60,101 bases of DNA from positions 1 to 60,101 of the forward strand of contig VXSG01000112.1 in assembly GCA_009838075.1 (NCBI GenBank). Direction: 5' to 3'. The number at the start of each line of letters is the position of its first letter. Position 1 is the stretch's first letter. Source of the DNA: Boseongicola sp. SB0665_bin_10. Lineage in GTDB: Bacteria > Pseudomonadota > Alphaproteobacteria > Rhodobacterales > Rhodobacteraceae. Under the pieces are notes generated by a model. It did not search any database and was not told where the DNA came from. It saw nothing but the letters and a program-made list of their open reading frames with translations. The position numbers and the translations under genes are program-made. This document shows positions 16,549-25,005 of this stretch, piece after piece.

Positions 16549-17616
16549 TCAGTTCAGCCGGTCACCTGTTTCGACGTCGAACAGGTGGATCTGGTCGGGA
16601 TCGGGCGACAGGAAGATCGGCTGACCCGGGGAAAGTGAATGTCTTTCGCGAAGAACCGCGACAATTTCCTCTGCATCGGTCCTGGCCACGACATGGGTCT
16701 CGGAACCTGTTGGCTCAACCACCGAGACCGTTGCCGGCAATCCGTCTTCGGAAAGCGAAAGGTGTTCGGGCCTGATGCCCAATTTCACTCTTGTTCCGTC
16801 AACCAGCCCGACACCATTTGCCATTGGCACGGATTGCCCCGTCATCTCGACCTCAATCCTGGTCCGGTCGCCGTTCCTGACGGCGCCGTCCAAAAGGTTC
16901 ATTGATGGTGACCCGATGAACTCCGCGACAAAGCGGTTGGCCGGCCTGTCGTATAGCTCCAAGGGCGCGCCGATCTGCCGGATGTGGCCGTTTTCCATGA
17001 CGACGATGCGATCAGCCATGGTCATGGCCTCGATCTGATCGTGCGTCACGTAGACGGTCGTCGTCTTGAGGCGCTGGTGCAGTTCGCGAATCTCGGCGCG
17101 CATTTGCACACGAAGCTTCGCGTCCAGATTTGAGAGTGGTTCGTCGAAAAGAAACACTTGGGGATCACGAACAATGGCACGCCCCATGGCCACGCGTTGC
17201 CGCTGACCTCCCGAAAGCGAACGGGGATAACGATCAAGATAGGGCGTAAGCCCAAGGACTTCGGCCGCCTGGGTCACGCGGCGATCGACCTCGGCCCTTT
17301 GCATTCGGCGCATCCGCAGCGCGAATGCCATGTTCGATCGAACAGTCTTGTGCGGGTAGAGCGCGTAGTTCTGGAAGACCATGGCGATGTCACGACCCGC
17401 AGGCGGCACGCTGTTCACCACCCGGTCACCGATCGCGATTGCGCCCGACGTGATGCTTTCCAGCCCTGCGATCATCCTCAAGAGCGTGGATTTCCCGCAG
17501 CCGGAAGGCCCCACCAGAACAACGAATTCGCCATCCGGAATCGTGAAGTCCATGCCATGGATCACTTCTACCGAACCATAAGCCTTCCGCACGTCGCGGA
17601 TTCGAACTTCCGTCAT
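16549..17616 (-). CDS. sugar ABC transporter ATPase (UgpC/MalK-like)
   Basis: 355 residues starting at the ATG preceded by AGGAAAGAAGG; a GTG nine codons upstream lies before that site and is less likely. Walker A GPSGCGKST, signature LSGGQRQR, Walker B VFLFDEP and the H-loop (VTHDQ) are all present. A C-terminal TOBE-type regulatory domain follows (IRPEHL region). It should energise the binding protein and permeases encoded 2-6 kb to the right on the other strand. The genes were probably neighbours before the 1.6-kb insertion. Confidence 0.92.
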   Translation of the reverse strand: MTEVRIRDVRKAYGSVEVIHGMDFTIPDGEFVVLVGPSGCGKSTLLRMIAGLESITSGAIAIGDRVVNSVPPAGRDIAMVFQNYALYPHKTVRSNMAFALRMRRMQRAEVDRRVTQAAEVLGLTPYLDRYPRSLSGGQRQRVAMGRAIVRDPQVFLFDEPLSNLDAKLRVQMRAEIRELHQRLKTTTVYVTHDQIEAMTMADRIVVMENGHIRQIGAPLELYDRPANRFVAEFIGSPSMNLLDGAVRNGDRTRIEVEMTGQSVPMANGVGLVDGTRVKLGIRPEHLSLSEDGLPATVSVVEPTGSETHVVARTDAEEIVAVLRERHSLSPGQPIFLSPDPDQIHLFDVETGDRLN

Positions 17617-17684
17617 GGGCCTTCTTTCCTGGTTGGGGGTCACGATAGTGCAGGAAATTCAACTCTGTCCATCGCTAGTTCGCG

Positions 17685-17702
17685 AATGCTTGGCGCCGTG
17701 CT
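17685..17702. repeat. 18-bp direct repeat, copy 1
   Basis: AATGCTTGGCGCCGTGCT, identical to 19290-19307 in the same orientation; the match extends to 22 bases with one mismatch. It is centred on GGCGCC with partly palindromic flanks. It lies ~70 bp upstream of the ABC ATPase gene and at the left edge of the inserted module. Confidence 0.7.
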
Positions 17703-17773
17703 GGACGAAGACCGTTGCCGAGCGGACCCCTGAATGGTATCCTGCCAAGCCAGCCGACCGGAATGCCTGAACC

Positions 17774-18238
17774 ATGCCTTCGAAGGCCAGCGCCACGGCC
17801 ACGCCATTGCAGGCAAGTGCCAGACCCGGGCATCCGTCCGGAACGCGGCCTGCGAAGGTCGCGGACAGGGACGTCTTTCGGCGCCTGGTCCGGGATCTGG
17901 CTCCGGCCTCGCCGTCCGAACGGAAGTTCGTGCTGGCCGAGATCCATGACCTCTTGGCCAGGCTGGACAAGGACGGTTTCAGGGACGCCATGGAAGCGGA
18001 TCCCGGCGTGAAGGCGCTTTCCCCGTTCAAGGCGAACTACCTTTGCGGCATGGTGGAGTTCACGGCCAGGCGCATCGGCGTCCGCGCGCCGTCATGGACG
18101 CAGGCCGTCCGTCCGCTCGACGAGCCCTGGTTCGCCACGGACCTGCGCTCCCTGCGGCTGCATCTTCTTGCCAGCTCGCCGGTGCCGTTCCGGCGGCGCA
18201 ACATCTTCATCGATTCGACGGTTGGAAGCCGGGTGTGA
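17774..18238 (+). CDS. partner protein of DUF6036 nucleotidyltransferase
   Basis: A 154-residue soluble protein of unknown function. The first ~25 residues are low-complexity and may be over-extended. The C-terminus carries a pattern (PWFATDLRSL, then FRRRNIFIDS) that I know from proteins encoded directly before DUF6036 nucleotidyltransferases, which fits the next gene. No catalytic motif is visible. The two genes form a small mobile-looking module that splits an ABC transporter locus. Such pairs resemble nucleotidyltransferase-based toxin-antitoxin or defence modules, but that function is inference. Confidence 0.7.
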   Translation: MPSKASATATPLQASARPGHPSGTRPAKVADRDVFRRLVRDLAPASPSERKFVLAEIHDLLARLDKDGFRDAMEADPGVKALSPFKANYLCGMVEFTARRIGVRAPSWTQAVRPLDEPWFATDLRSLRLHLLASSPVPFRRRNIFIDSTVGSRV

Positions 18239-18269
18239 CAGTTTGACAGTTTCGCTTTCGAAGGACCGG

Positions 18270-18865
18270 ATGGAGGCGCTTCTGCGTGACCTGAACGACG
18301 AGATGGCCCGCATGGAAAGAACATGGAAAGAACCGGCGAGATCAGCATCGTGGGCGGGGCCGTCATGTTCCTCGTCCACGAAGCGCGCGCGACCACGAGA
18401 GACGTGGACGCCTTCTGCCACCCGGCCTCCGCCATCCATGAAGCCGCAAGACGGGTGGCGGACAGGTTCGAGGACGAAGTTCCTCCGGACTGGATCAACG
18501 ATGCCGTGAAGGGCATTCTCAGCCCCAATGGAGGATTTGAGAACTGGCTGGAAATGTCGAACCTGCGGGTCATGACCGCCCAGCCCGCATACCTTCTCGC
18601 GATGAAGTGCATGGCGATGCGCCTGGAGGAGGAATCCCACGACATCGACGATATCCGCTTTCTCGTGCGGCATCTGGACCTCAAGACAGCCGACCAGGTG
18701 CTGGACACGGTCGTGAAATACTATCCTGCCGACCGGGTTCCCCAGAAAACGGTCTACGCGCTCGAGGAGGTTCTGGACGGCCTCTGGAACGATGTCGAGG
18801 ACAGGCACTCCGGTTCGGGCAGCACTCCCGACCGGTCGACGCCGCCTTCGCCGTTCGACAACTGA
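18270..18865 (+). pseudogene. DUF6036 nucleotidyltransferase, frameshifted by an 11-bp duplication
   Basis: The ATG at 18270 follows a GAAGGA site and begins MEALLRDLNDEMAR. At 18312-18333 ATGGAAAGAAC occurs twice in tandem. As it stands the frame ends after 79 residues at 18509. Removing one copy gives a continuous 194-residue DUF6036 protein through GEISIVGGAVMFL and the Asp pair of TTRDVDAF, ending at 18865. The second copy supplies an ATG at 18323 behind a weak GGAAAG site, so a 180-residue protein lacking the first 14 residues could still be made. Either a recent pseudogene or a slippage-reversible locus. Confidence 0.85.
18312..18333 (+). repeat. perfect 11-bp tandem duplication
   Basis: Two head-to-tail copies of ATGGAAAGAAC (18312-18322 and 18323-18333). 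Eleven is not a multiple of three, so the unit shifts the reading frame of the DUF6036 gene. One copy restores it exactly. Confidence 0.95.
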
Positions 18866-18902
18866 AGCGGTTGCCCGAACGTTCGTATTGAAGCGCCTGT
18901 GA

Positions 18903-19220
18903 AAGCCGCCAGGTCGTTGGATCGAACGCCGGACGCTCCAGGCGCACCCCTTTACCGGAATCGACCCCAACTACGCCGAGCGCCATCGCTACGGGGAGCG
19001 GGTGTCGACCGCGTTCGTCGAATCCACTTTCAACACGGTCGTGGGAAAGCGCTTCTCGAAGAAGCAGCAGATGCGATAGTCGAAGTCGGGAGCCCACCTC
19101 ATGCTTCAAACCAGGACACGCGTTCTCGACGGCACCCTCAGGGCCGGGTTCCGGTCCAGGCACCCCGGGCCTTTCAACGCGGAAAACACGGATCGGGAGA
19201 TTGAACGGGTGGCCGCCTGA
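18903..19220 (+). pseudogene. ISKra4-family transposase C-terminal remnant
   Basis: Translating from 18903 gives a frame whose middle matches the C-terminal end of ISKra4-family transposases: PNYAERHRYGERVSTAFVES, VVGKRFSKKQQMR, then GAHLMLQTRTRVLDGTLR. A TAG at 19077-19079 sits exactly where the family has Trp (QQMRW), so TGG became TAG. The frame then reads on to a TGA at 19218. Only ~90 residues of a ~450-residue enzyme remain, with no N-terminal part or visible terminal repeats. It is a dead fragment that marks past IS activity. Confidence 0.85.
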
Positions 19221-19274
19221 CCCCACGGATCTTGGTGCTTCCCACGGAATCACCCGAGTTGCAAATCTGGGATG

Positions 19275-19374
19275 CACCCTCCGAAACACAATGCTTGGCG
19301 CCGTGCTTGACAGGTTTGGATGACATGGTGTCAACTCAAGGCTTGAAAGGGCCAAATGTGTGTTTCGGGAGGTG
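19275..19374. promoter_or_regulatory. inverted repeats upstream of the ABC binding-protein operon
   Basis: Outer arms 19275-19290 (CACCCTCCGAAACACA) and 19359-19374 match as an inverted repeat in 14 of 16 positions and enclose ~68 bp. Inside lie the second 18-bp repeat and a TTGACA...TGTCAA inverted pair (19307-19312 and 19329-19334), 16 bp apart. The binding-protein gene starts 95 bp downstream, so this is probably its promoter/operator region. The ends of a tiny non-autonomous element are an alternative. Confidence 0.45.
19290..19307. repeat. 18-bp direct repeat, copy 2
   Basis: Exact copy of 17685-17702, same orientation. It lies ~160 bp upstream of the binding-protein gene and just after the transposase remnant. 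Confidence 0.7.
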
Positions 19375-19468
19375 TCAGGACAGGCGGCTGGCGTGACGGC
19401 CCTGGAGCATTCCGTTCGGCACCCACTCGATGCCAGAAATTCCAGAAGGAAGAACGAAAGGGAGTGAA

Positions 19469-21118
19469 ATGAAGACAAGTGTTTACAATTACATGAAGCG
19501 CGCCGGAAAGATGCAGCGCCGCGACGTGCTGAAAGGACTCGGTGCCGCAGGCACGATGGCGGCGTTTTCGGGTGTCGCGACCGGGGCAAGCGTGCGCCCA
19601 GCCTGGGCGGCGTCCCATGGCAGCTTGCGCGCCGACATCCTCAAGATCCCCGGCGTTGGCATGGGCTCGCCCACTGACTCGGACTGGCAGAAGGTCGGCG
19701 AAATGTGTCTCGGCCCGATCAAGGAAGTTGTCAGCGAAGGTGAATTTGCAGGTGTCGAACTGACCTTCATGGGGCTGAACAACCAGAACCTTCACAACTT
19801 CCTGTTCCGTGGATTCCTGAAGCCTTGGGAGGCCTACACCGGCGCGACGATCAACTGGATCGACCTTGCGCAGGCGGACTACAACGCACGTCTTCAGCAA
19901 TCGATCGCGACCGGCACGGTGGATTTCGACATCATTGAAATGGGTGCGCCGTTCGAAGGCGATGTCCTGGGCAGAGGCATGGCCTCGGTCATGCCCGACT
20001 GGGTCAAGGACGTCATCGACATGAACGACTACGTGGGCTACCTGCAAGCGCCTGTCGGCACCTGGGACGGCAAGACCTACCGGATTTCGATCGACGGTGA
20101 CTGCCACACATTCGCCTACCGGACAGACTATTTCGGGGACGGCTCGGTCACCGGCCGCGACGTGCCGGCGACCTGGCAGGAAATCAACGAGATCTCCCTG
20201 GAACTCAAGGGCAAGACCGACCCGCTGACCGGGCTGGATGCCCACGGATACCTTGATCCCCTCAAGGGCTGGGGCGGATTCGGTTTCTATTTCCTCGAGA
20301 ACCGCGCGGCTGCCTATGCCAAGCATCCGAACGATCCGGCATGGCTCTTCGATCCCGACACGATGAAGCCCAGGGTCAACAACCCGGCCTGGGTCCAGGC
20401 GATTCAGGACGTTCTCGACCTGATCGAGGCGGACGTGTACCCGGCCGACCAGATCAACGCCGATCCTGGCACCACTGCGTTCCAGCAATTCCTCGCCGGC
20501 ACCGGCTCAATGCTCATGTGGTGGGGCGATGTCGGCTCGAACGCACGCACGTCAGACACCTCGGTCGTGGGCGACGTAGTGGGCTTCGGAATCAATCCGG
20601 CCTCTGAGCGTGTCTACAACGCGGCCACGGGCGCGTGGGAAAACACCATGAACGAGGCGCCCAACATGGCCTACATTGGCTGGGGCGTATACGTCATGGC
20701 AACGGTCGACAGTGACGCGAAGAGGCAAAAGGCGGCCTGGTCGGCGGCGGCGCATCTCGGAGGCAAGGATCTCTCGCTTTGGGCCTCGGCATACCCGTCC
20801 GGATTCCAGCCGTACCGGAACAGTCACTTCAACTATGACGAGTGGGAAGAAGCAGGCTACGACCGCGCGTTCATCGAAGACTACCTCGGCTCGAATGCGG
20901 ACAGCTACAACCACCCGAACGCGGCCATTGAACCCCGCATCCCGGGCATCTTCCAATACTACTCGGTCGCGGAAGACGAACTGGCAAAGGGCTTTGCAGG
21001 CCAGTATGGCTCGGCGCAGGAAACTGCGGACGCCATCGCTGCGGCCTGGGAAAACATCACTGACCAGATCGGGCGCGACCAGCAGATCGCACTCTACAGG
21101 GCCTCGCTTGGGCTCTGA
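19469..21118 (+). CDS. TAT-exported carbohydrate ABC transporter binding protein
   Basis: 549 residues from the ATG that follows AAAGGGAG; an upstream in-frame ATG lacks such a site. A twin-arginine motif (QRRDVLKG, RR at 17-18) leads a hydrophobic region ending near ...RPAWA. The rest is a large type-1 extracellular solute-binding protein of the sugar/polyol class. It delivers ligand to the two permeases encoded just downstream. TAT export suggests folding before transport. The substrate cannot be read from sequence; neighbouring kinases and an isomerase point to a sugar or sugar derivative. Confidence 0.9.
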   Translation: MKTSVYNYMKRAGKMQRRDVLKGLGAAGTMAAFSGVATGASVRPAWAASHGSLRADILKIPGVGMGSPTDSDWQKVGEMCLGPIKEVVSEGEFAGVELTFMGLNNQNLHNFLFRGFLKPWEAYTGATINWIDLAQADYNARLQQSIATGTVDFDIIEMGAPFEGDVLGRGMASVMPDWVKDVIDMNDYVGYLQAPVGTWDGKTYRISIDGDCHTFAYRTDYFGDGSVTGRDVPATWQEINEISLELKGKTDPLTGLDAHGYLDPLKGWGGFGFYFLENRAAAYAKHPNDPAWLFDPDTMKPRVNNPAWVQAIQDVLDLIEADVYPADQINADPGTTAFQQFLAGTGSMLMWWGDVGSNARTSDTSVVGDVVGFGINPASERVYNAATGAWENTMNEAPNMAYIGWGVYVMATVDSDAKRQKAAWSAAAHLGGKDLSLWASAYPSGFQPYRNSHFNYDEWEEAGYDRAFIEDYLGSNADSYNHPNAAIEPRIPGIFQYYSVAEDELAKGFAGQYGSAQETADAIAAAWENITDQIGRDQQIALYRASLGL

Positions 21119-21152
21119 GCCGGGCCCTGCCGCACAATCGCGGCGACAACTT

Positions 21153-21182
21153 CCCGGGGGGCCGCCAGTTCGGCCCCCCGGG
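21153..21182. terminator. strong hairpin between binding-protein and permease genes
   Basis: A perfect 11-bp G+C-only stem (CCCGGGGGGCC / GGCCCCCCGGG) with an 8-base loop and no T-run. It lies in the 87-bp gap after the binding-protein stop. Such structures often protect the binding-protein mRNA so that it is made in excess over the permeases. Confidence 0.65.
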
Positions 21183-21205
21183 TTCTGCACCAAGAGCCGG
21201 AACCC

Positions 21206-22309
21206 ATGAGCCAAGGTGACCTACTGCACGTCGTGACCGGTGACGACATCGGAGATCGGCGCAGGTTCATCGGCAAGACCCTCATCTGGGGATCTTTCGC
21301 GATCGTGGTTGCGGCATTCGCCATGTGCGCCATGGCACAGACGGGATACCTGGCCTGGGAACTGGCGAACTGGCGTCCGGCGCTCTATGCCTATCTGCTC
21401 TGGGCCACCTGCCTGTGCATCGCTCAGGTCGTGCTCCACGGCGAACAGGGGAAGCGCACGCTGTTCGTGCTGCCCGCAACGCTCTTTGTCGTTGCCATGG
21501 TGATCTTTCCGCTGATCTTTGCCCTCACGCTAGCCTTCTCGAACTGGAATCTTTCGGCCTTTGAGGGCCCGAGGTTCAACGGTTTGGACAATGTCCGGCA
21601 GATGTGGGCCGATCCGTTCTACTGGAACGCGCTGAAAAACATGGTCTACTACACGCTCGCGATACTCGTGGAATATTCCATTGCCTTCGGTCTGGCACTG
21701 ATCCAGGCGAGCCAGATCCGGGCTCGGAAGTTCTTTCGCGTGGCGTTCCTGATGCCGCTCATGCTCTCGCCCGTCGCCGTGTCCTGGATGGTCGGCAAGT
21801 CAATGCTGGAGATCCGGTTCGGGCCGATTTCGAGGCTGGCGCGCTGGCTCGGCTGGGACCGGCCGAGCTTCTTCGGCGACCCCGAGATCGCGAGACTGAC
21901 GATCATGATCATGGATGCCTGGACGTTCATTCCCTTCATGATGATCATGCTGCTCGCCGGGCTTCAGGCGATCCCGCGCGAAGTTCAGGAGGCCGCCCGT
22001 GTCGATGGTGCCAGCGGCTGGCGCAGCTTCTGGGAGGTGACGTTTCCACTGATGCTTCCCGTCTCGCTGACAGCGATCCTGATCCGCATCATTTTCAAGC
22101 TGAAGCTGGCGGACATCATCATCAACGTCACGTCCGGCGGGCCCGGCGGTGCGACGGACAGCGTGACAAGCTTCATCTTCCGCGAGTACAGGGATCGCTC
22201 CAACGTCGGCTACGGAACGCTGCTTGCGATCGTCTACCTCGTGCTGATTGTCGTGGCGATCACCGTCTTCATGAAGGCGGTCGACCGCTGGATGAACCCG
22301 AGGTACTGA
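21206..22309 (+). CDS. carbohydrate ABC permease (MalF-like)
   Basis: 367 residues with about eight predicted membrane helices, including two extra N-terminal helices (~28-50 and ~60-75) before the core. The inner-membrane EAA loop that contacts the ATPase is visible (VQEAARVDGASGWRSFW followed by a FPLMLP stretch). It works with the binding protein before it and the second permease, which starts after a 1-bp gap. Confidence 0.92.
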   Translation: MSQGDLLHVVTGDDIGDRRRFIGKTLIWGSFAIVVAAFAMCAMAQTGYLAWELANWRPALYAYLLWATCLCIAQVVLHGEQGKRTLFVLPATLFVVAMVIFPLIFALTLAFSNWNLSAFEGPRFNGLDNVRQMWADPFYWNALKNMVYYTLAILVEYSIAFGLALIQASQIRARKFFRVAFLMPLMLSPVAVSWMVGKSMLEIRFGPISRLARWLGWDRPSFFGDPEIARLTIMIMDAWTFIPFMMIMLLAGLQAIPREVQEAARVDGASGWRSFWEVTFPLMLPVSLTAILIRIIFKLKLADIIINVTSGGPGGATDSVTSFIFREYRDRSNVGYGTLLAIVYLVLIVVAITVFMKAVDRWMNPRY

Positions 22310-22310
22310 G

Positions 22311-23228
22311 ATGGCCGAGCAGATCTTTCACGACCATTCCAGCGACCTTTCGTACAAGGCAAAGTGGTACGCGGGTCGCGTGGCCGTCTATGGCATCCTG
22401 ATCTTCTGGACAGTCGTCTGCCTGTTTCCGATCTACTGGACCGTCACCACGAGTTTCAAGCTGGCGCCGAACGTCATGCAAGGGCACATGATTCCCCTTG
22501 TCGACTTTTGGCCGGCCTGGAAGGGCTGGGACAGCCTCGGCCTTTCGCCGCGACTGGCCGGACAGGAATCCACCGTGCGCGAGGAATTCCTGAAACGCTT
22601 CACGAACTCCGCAATCACCAGCGTTTCGGCCTCGGTTCTGGCGGTCGTCCTCGGCTCGCTCGCCGCCTACGGTCTCAGCCGGTTCCGGTACAAGTTCGGC
22701 TTTATGCGGAATCCGGACATCTCGTTCTTCTTCCTCAGCCAGTTGATCCTGCCACCGGTTGTGCTCGCCCTGCCCTTTCTGGTGCTTTATCGTTCGCTCG
22801 ACCTGCTCGACACGCGGATAGGCCTGATTCTCCTGTACACGTTGACGGTGCTTCCGATCGTCATCTGGATCATGCGCGACCAGTTCCAGTCAATCCCGGT
22901 GGAGCTTGAAGAAGCCGCGCTTGTGGACGGCCTCTCGATCTGGCAGGCGTTCCTGACAATCGTCATGCCGATCGCGCTTCCCGGCATGGTCGCGGCATTC
23001 ATCCTGTCTCTCGTCCTGACCTGGAACGAGTACTTCTTCGCAGCGCTTCTGACCTCCACCGACGCCAAGACACTGCCGGTGATGGTGGCAAGCCAAACCG
23101 GCAGCCAAGGTATCAACTGGTGGGCAATGGCAGCGCTCTCGACCGCCGCGATCGTGCCGCTGATCATCATCGGCGTGGTTCTTGAACGCTTCATCATAAA
23201 GGGAATGGCCGCAGGTGCGGTGAAGTGA
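22311..23228 (+). CDS. carbohydrate ABC permease (MalG-like)
   Basis: 305 residues with six predicted membrane helices and the EAA-loop motif (ELEEAALVDGLSIWQAF). It is the second half of the membrane channel. It is the last gene of the rightward transporter operon and converges with the leftward kinase operon; the 244-bp gap between them shows no clear terminator hairpin. Confidence 0.92.
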   Translation: MAEQIFHDHSSDLSYKAKWYAGRVAVYGILIFWTVVCLFPIYWTVTTSFKLAPNVMQGHMIPLVDFWPAWKGWDSLGLSPRLAGQESTVREEFLKRFTNSAITSVSASVLAVVLGSLAAYGLSRFRYKFGFMRNPDISFFFLSQLILPPVVLALPFLVLYRSLDLLDTRIGLILLYTLTVLPIVIWIMRDQFQSIPVELEEAALVDGLSIWQAFLTIVMPIALPGMVAAFILSLVLTWNEYFFAALLTSTDAKTLPVMVASQTGSQGINWWAMAALSTAAIVPLIIIGVVLERFIIKGMAAGAVK

Positions 23229-23472
23229 CACTGGCGGCGAGTGACCGGCGCTGCCGGGGCCATGCGCTGCGAGCGGATCCACGACCGGCAGGGCCCTGTC
23301 AGGAAGCCCGCTTCCCGAGCTTGATCCGCCTCGCAAGAACGCAGGCGGCGGCAGGTCCACGGGGCGGCGTGGCGCTGTCCCGGACGGACGAGCCACGCCT
23401 TGCCCTGGCCTGATCCTTCATGGATTCAAGGCAAGATTGGCGTCCTGAAGCCACGAGGCAGGGATGATTTCG

Positions 23473-24987
23473 CTATTTGTCCGCTTTCTCCAGGTCGTCG
23501 CTCAATTCGGCCGCGATATCCTTCGTCGTCTCGTACAGACGCAAGAAGCGCCGGTAGTGACGGTCATGCATCGCCAGACGTCTCGGACTGACTTTCTCCG
23601 CCGGCGGGTTCCAGGCAGCCATGTCCTCCCATTGAGCCTGCCCGACGGCGAGTGCCGCGAGGAATGCGTCGCCGTAGCTGGCGCCCACCGAGATCCTGCA
23701 GACGGTCTGGGGAACGTCGCCAAAGTCGGAGGTTGCCTGCAGCCAGAGCGCATTCCGGGTGCCTCCGCCGACAGCCAGGATGCGTTCCGGCCTGGCGCCC
23801 GCGTCGCGGTAGGTCTCGATCACGTGGGCGGTGCCCATGGCGATGCCTTCGATCAATGCGCGGTATATGTCGCCTCTTGTATGGGTCAGGTTCAGCCCGA
23901 AAAGGACGCCTTTCGCCTTTGGGTCGTGAATCGGCGTGCGCTCTCCCGAAAAATAGGGAAGCATTATCAGGCCATTGGAGCAGGGCGGCGATTCAGCGGC
24001 CTCGGAGGCAAGCCTGGGAAACGCCTCTTCGCGACGGAGATCCCCGGTGAAGCGGTCACGAAACCAGTGGGTGAGGGTGCCGGAGGTTGCGAGGCCCGCC
24101 ATGGATGCGTGCTGGCCGGGAACCAGCCAGGGCGCGTACCAGAGGCGCGGGTCTCGAACCGGGTCGTCGGTCACCTGGATGACGAAAACGGTGGAGCCAT
24201 ACATCATCATCATGTCGCCAGGATTGCGAACGCCGACACTGACGGCCTCCGCCGCCGCATCGATGGTGCCACAAGTAACGGGCGTGCCCTTGGCGAGGCC
24301 GGTTTCGGCAGAGGCTCGCGCGGTGACGAAGCCCGAAATCTCACAGCTCCAGCAAAGCTTCGGCAGCCGGTCAAGCGGAAGGATCTCTTCGGTCAGCGCG
24401 TCCGACCAGGCACGCCTGCCCACGTCGTAGAGCGGGCTGAAATTTGCTGCCGTATAGTGGTCGATCACGTATTCGCCGGTCAGGCGGTGCGTGATGAAAC
24501 TCGTCGAAGTCAGAATCTTGTGCGTCCTGGCATACAAATCGGGATGGTTTCGCTTCAGCCACAGAATTTTCGGGCCGACCGCTTGCGACGTCAGGGCGTT
24601 GCCGCAGGCTGCGAGGATTTCATCTTCGCCGATCCCGGCGTTGAGATCGGCGATCTCCTTCTCCGCCCTGGTGTCCACGCCATAAAGGACACCGTTCATC
24701 AGCGGACTGCCGTCGACATCGACGGGCAGCATGCAGGGACCGATGGCTGAGACCGCAAGCGCCGCAATGTCGTTGGGATCAATGTCGCTCCCGGCAATGA
24801 GCTGGCGGATGATCCGCACGGTATCGCCCCACCAATCCTCTTCCGGCCGATGCTCTGCCCAGCCCGGCTTGGGCACGAGCATCTCGTGCGGATGCGCGGC
24901 CTGCGCGACAATTCTGCCAGTACGGACGCACACCAGGGCGCCCTTGGATTCGTAGGTCCCAATGTCGATGCCGAGAGTGTATGTCAT
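23473..24987 (-). CDS. FGGY-family carbohydrate kinase
   Basis: 504 residues with the N-terminal phosphate-1 motif GIDIGTYESKGALV, the FGGY domain pair and a C-terminal adenosine motif (AVGGGTRNALWLQATSDF). The length suits xylulokinase-like members. It phosphorylates a sugar or polyol in the cytoplasm; the substrate is unknown. It is the last gene of the leftward operon, 18 bp after the M42 gene, and is likely to act on the ligand brought in by the convergent ABC transporter. Confidence 0.9.
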   Translation of the reverse strand: MTYTLGIDIGTYESKGALVCVRTGRIVAQAAHPHEMLVPKPGWAEHRPEEDWWGDTVRIIRQLIAGSDIDPNDIAALAVSAIGPCMLPVDVDGSPLMNGVLYGVDTRAEKEIADLNAGIGEDEILAACGNALTSQAVGPKILWLKRNHPDLYARTHKILTSTSFITHRLTGEYVIDHYTAANFSPLYDVGRRAWSDALTEEILPLDRLPKLCWSCEISGFVTARASAETGLAKGTPVTCGTIDAAAEAVSVGVRNPGDMMMMYGSTVFVIQVTDDPVRDPRLWYAPWLVPGQHASMAGLATSGTLTHWFRDRFTGDLRREEAFPRLASEAAESPPCSNGLIMLPYFSGERTPIHDPKAKGVLFGLNLTHTRGDIYRALIEGIAMGTAHVIETYRDAGARPERILAVGGGTRNALWLQATSDFGDVPQTVCRISVGASYGDAFLAALAVGQAQWEDMAAWNPPAEKVSPRRLAMHDRHYRRFLRLYETTKDIAAELSDDLEKADK

Positions 24988-25005
24988 TGACTCCGGCCCC
25001 GGCTG

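Noticed and set aside
17685-19307. Prophage or integrative element with att sites
   Set aside because: No integrase, recombinase or tRNA end is present; the 18-bp repeats alone do not support it.
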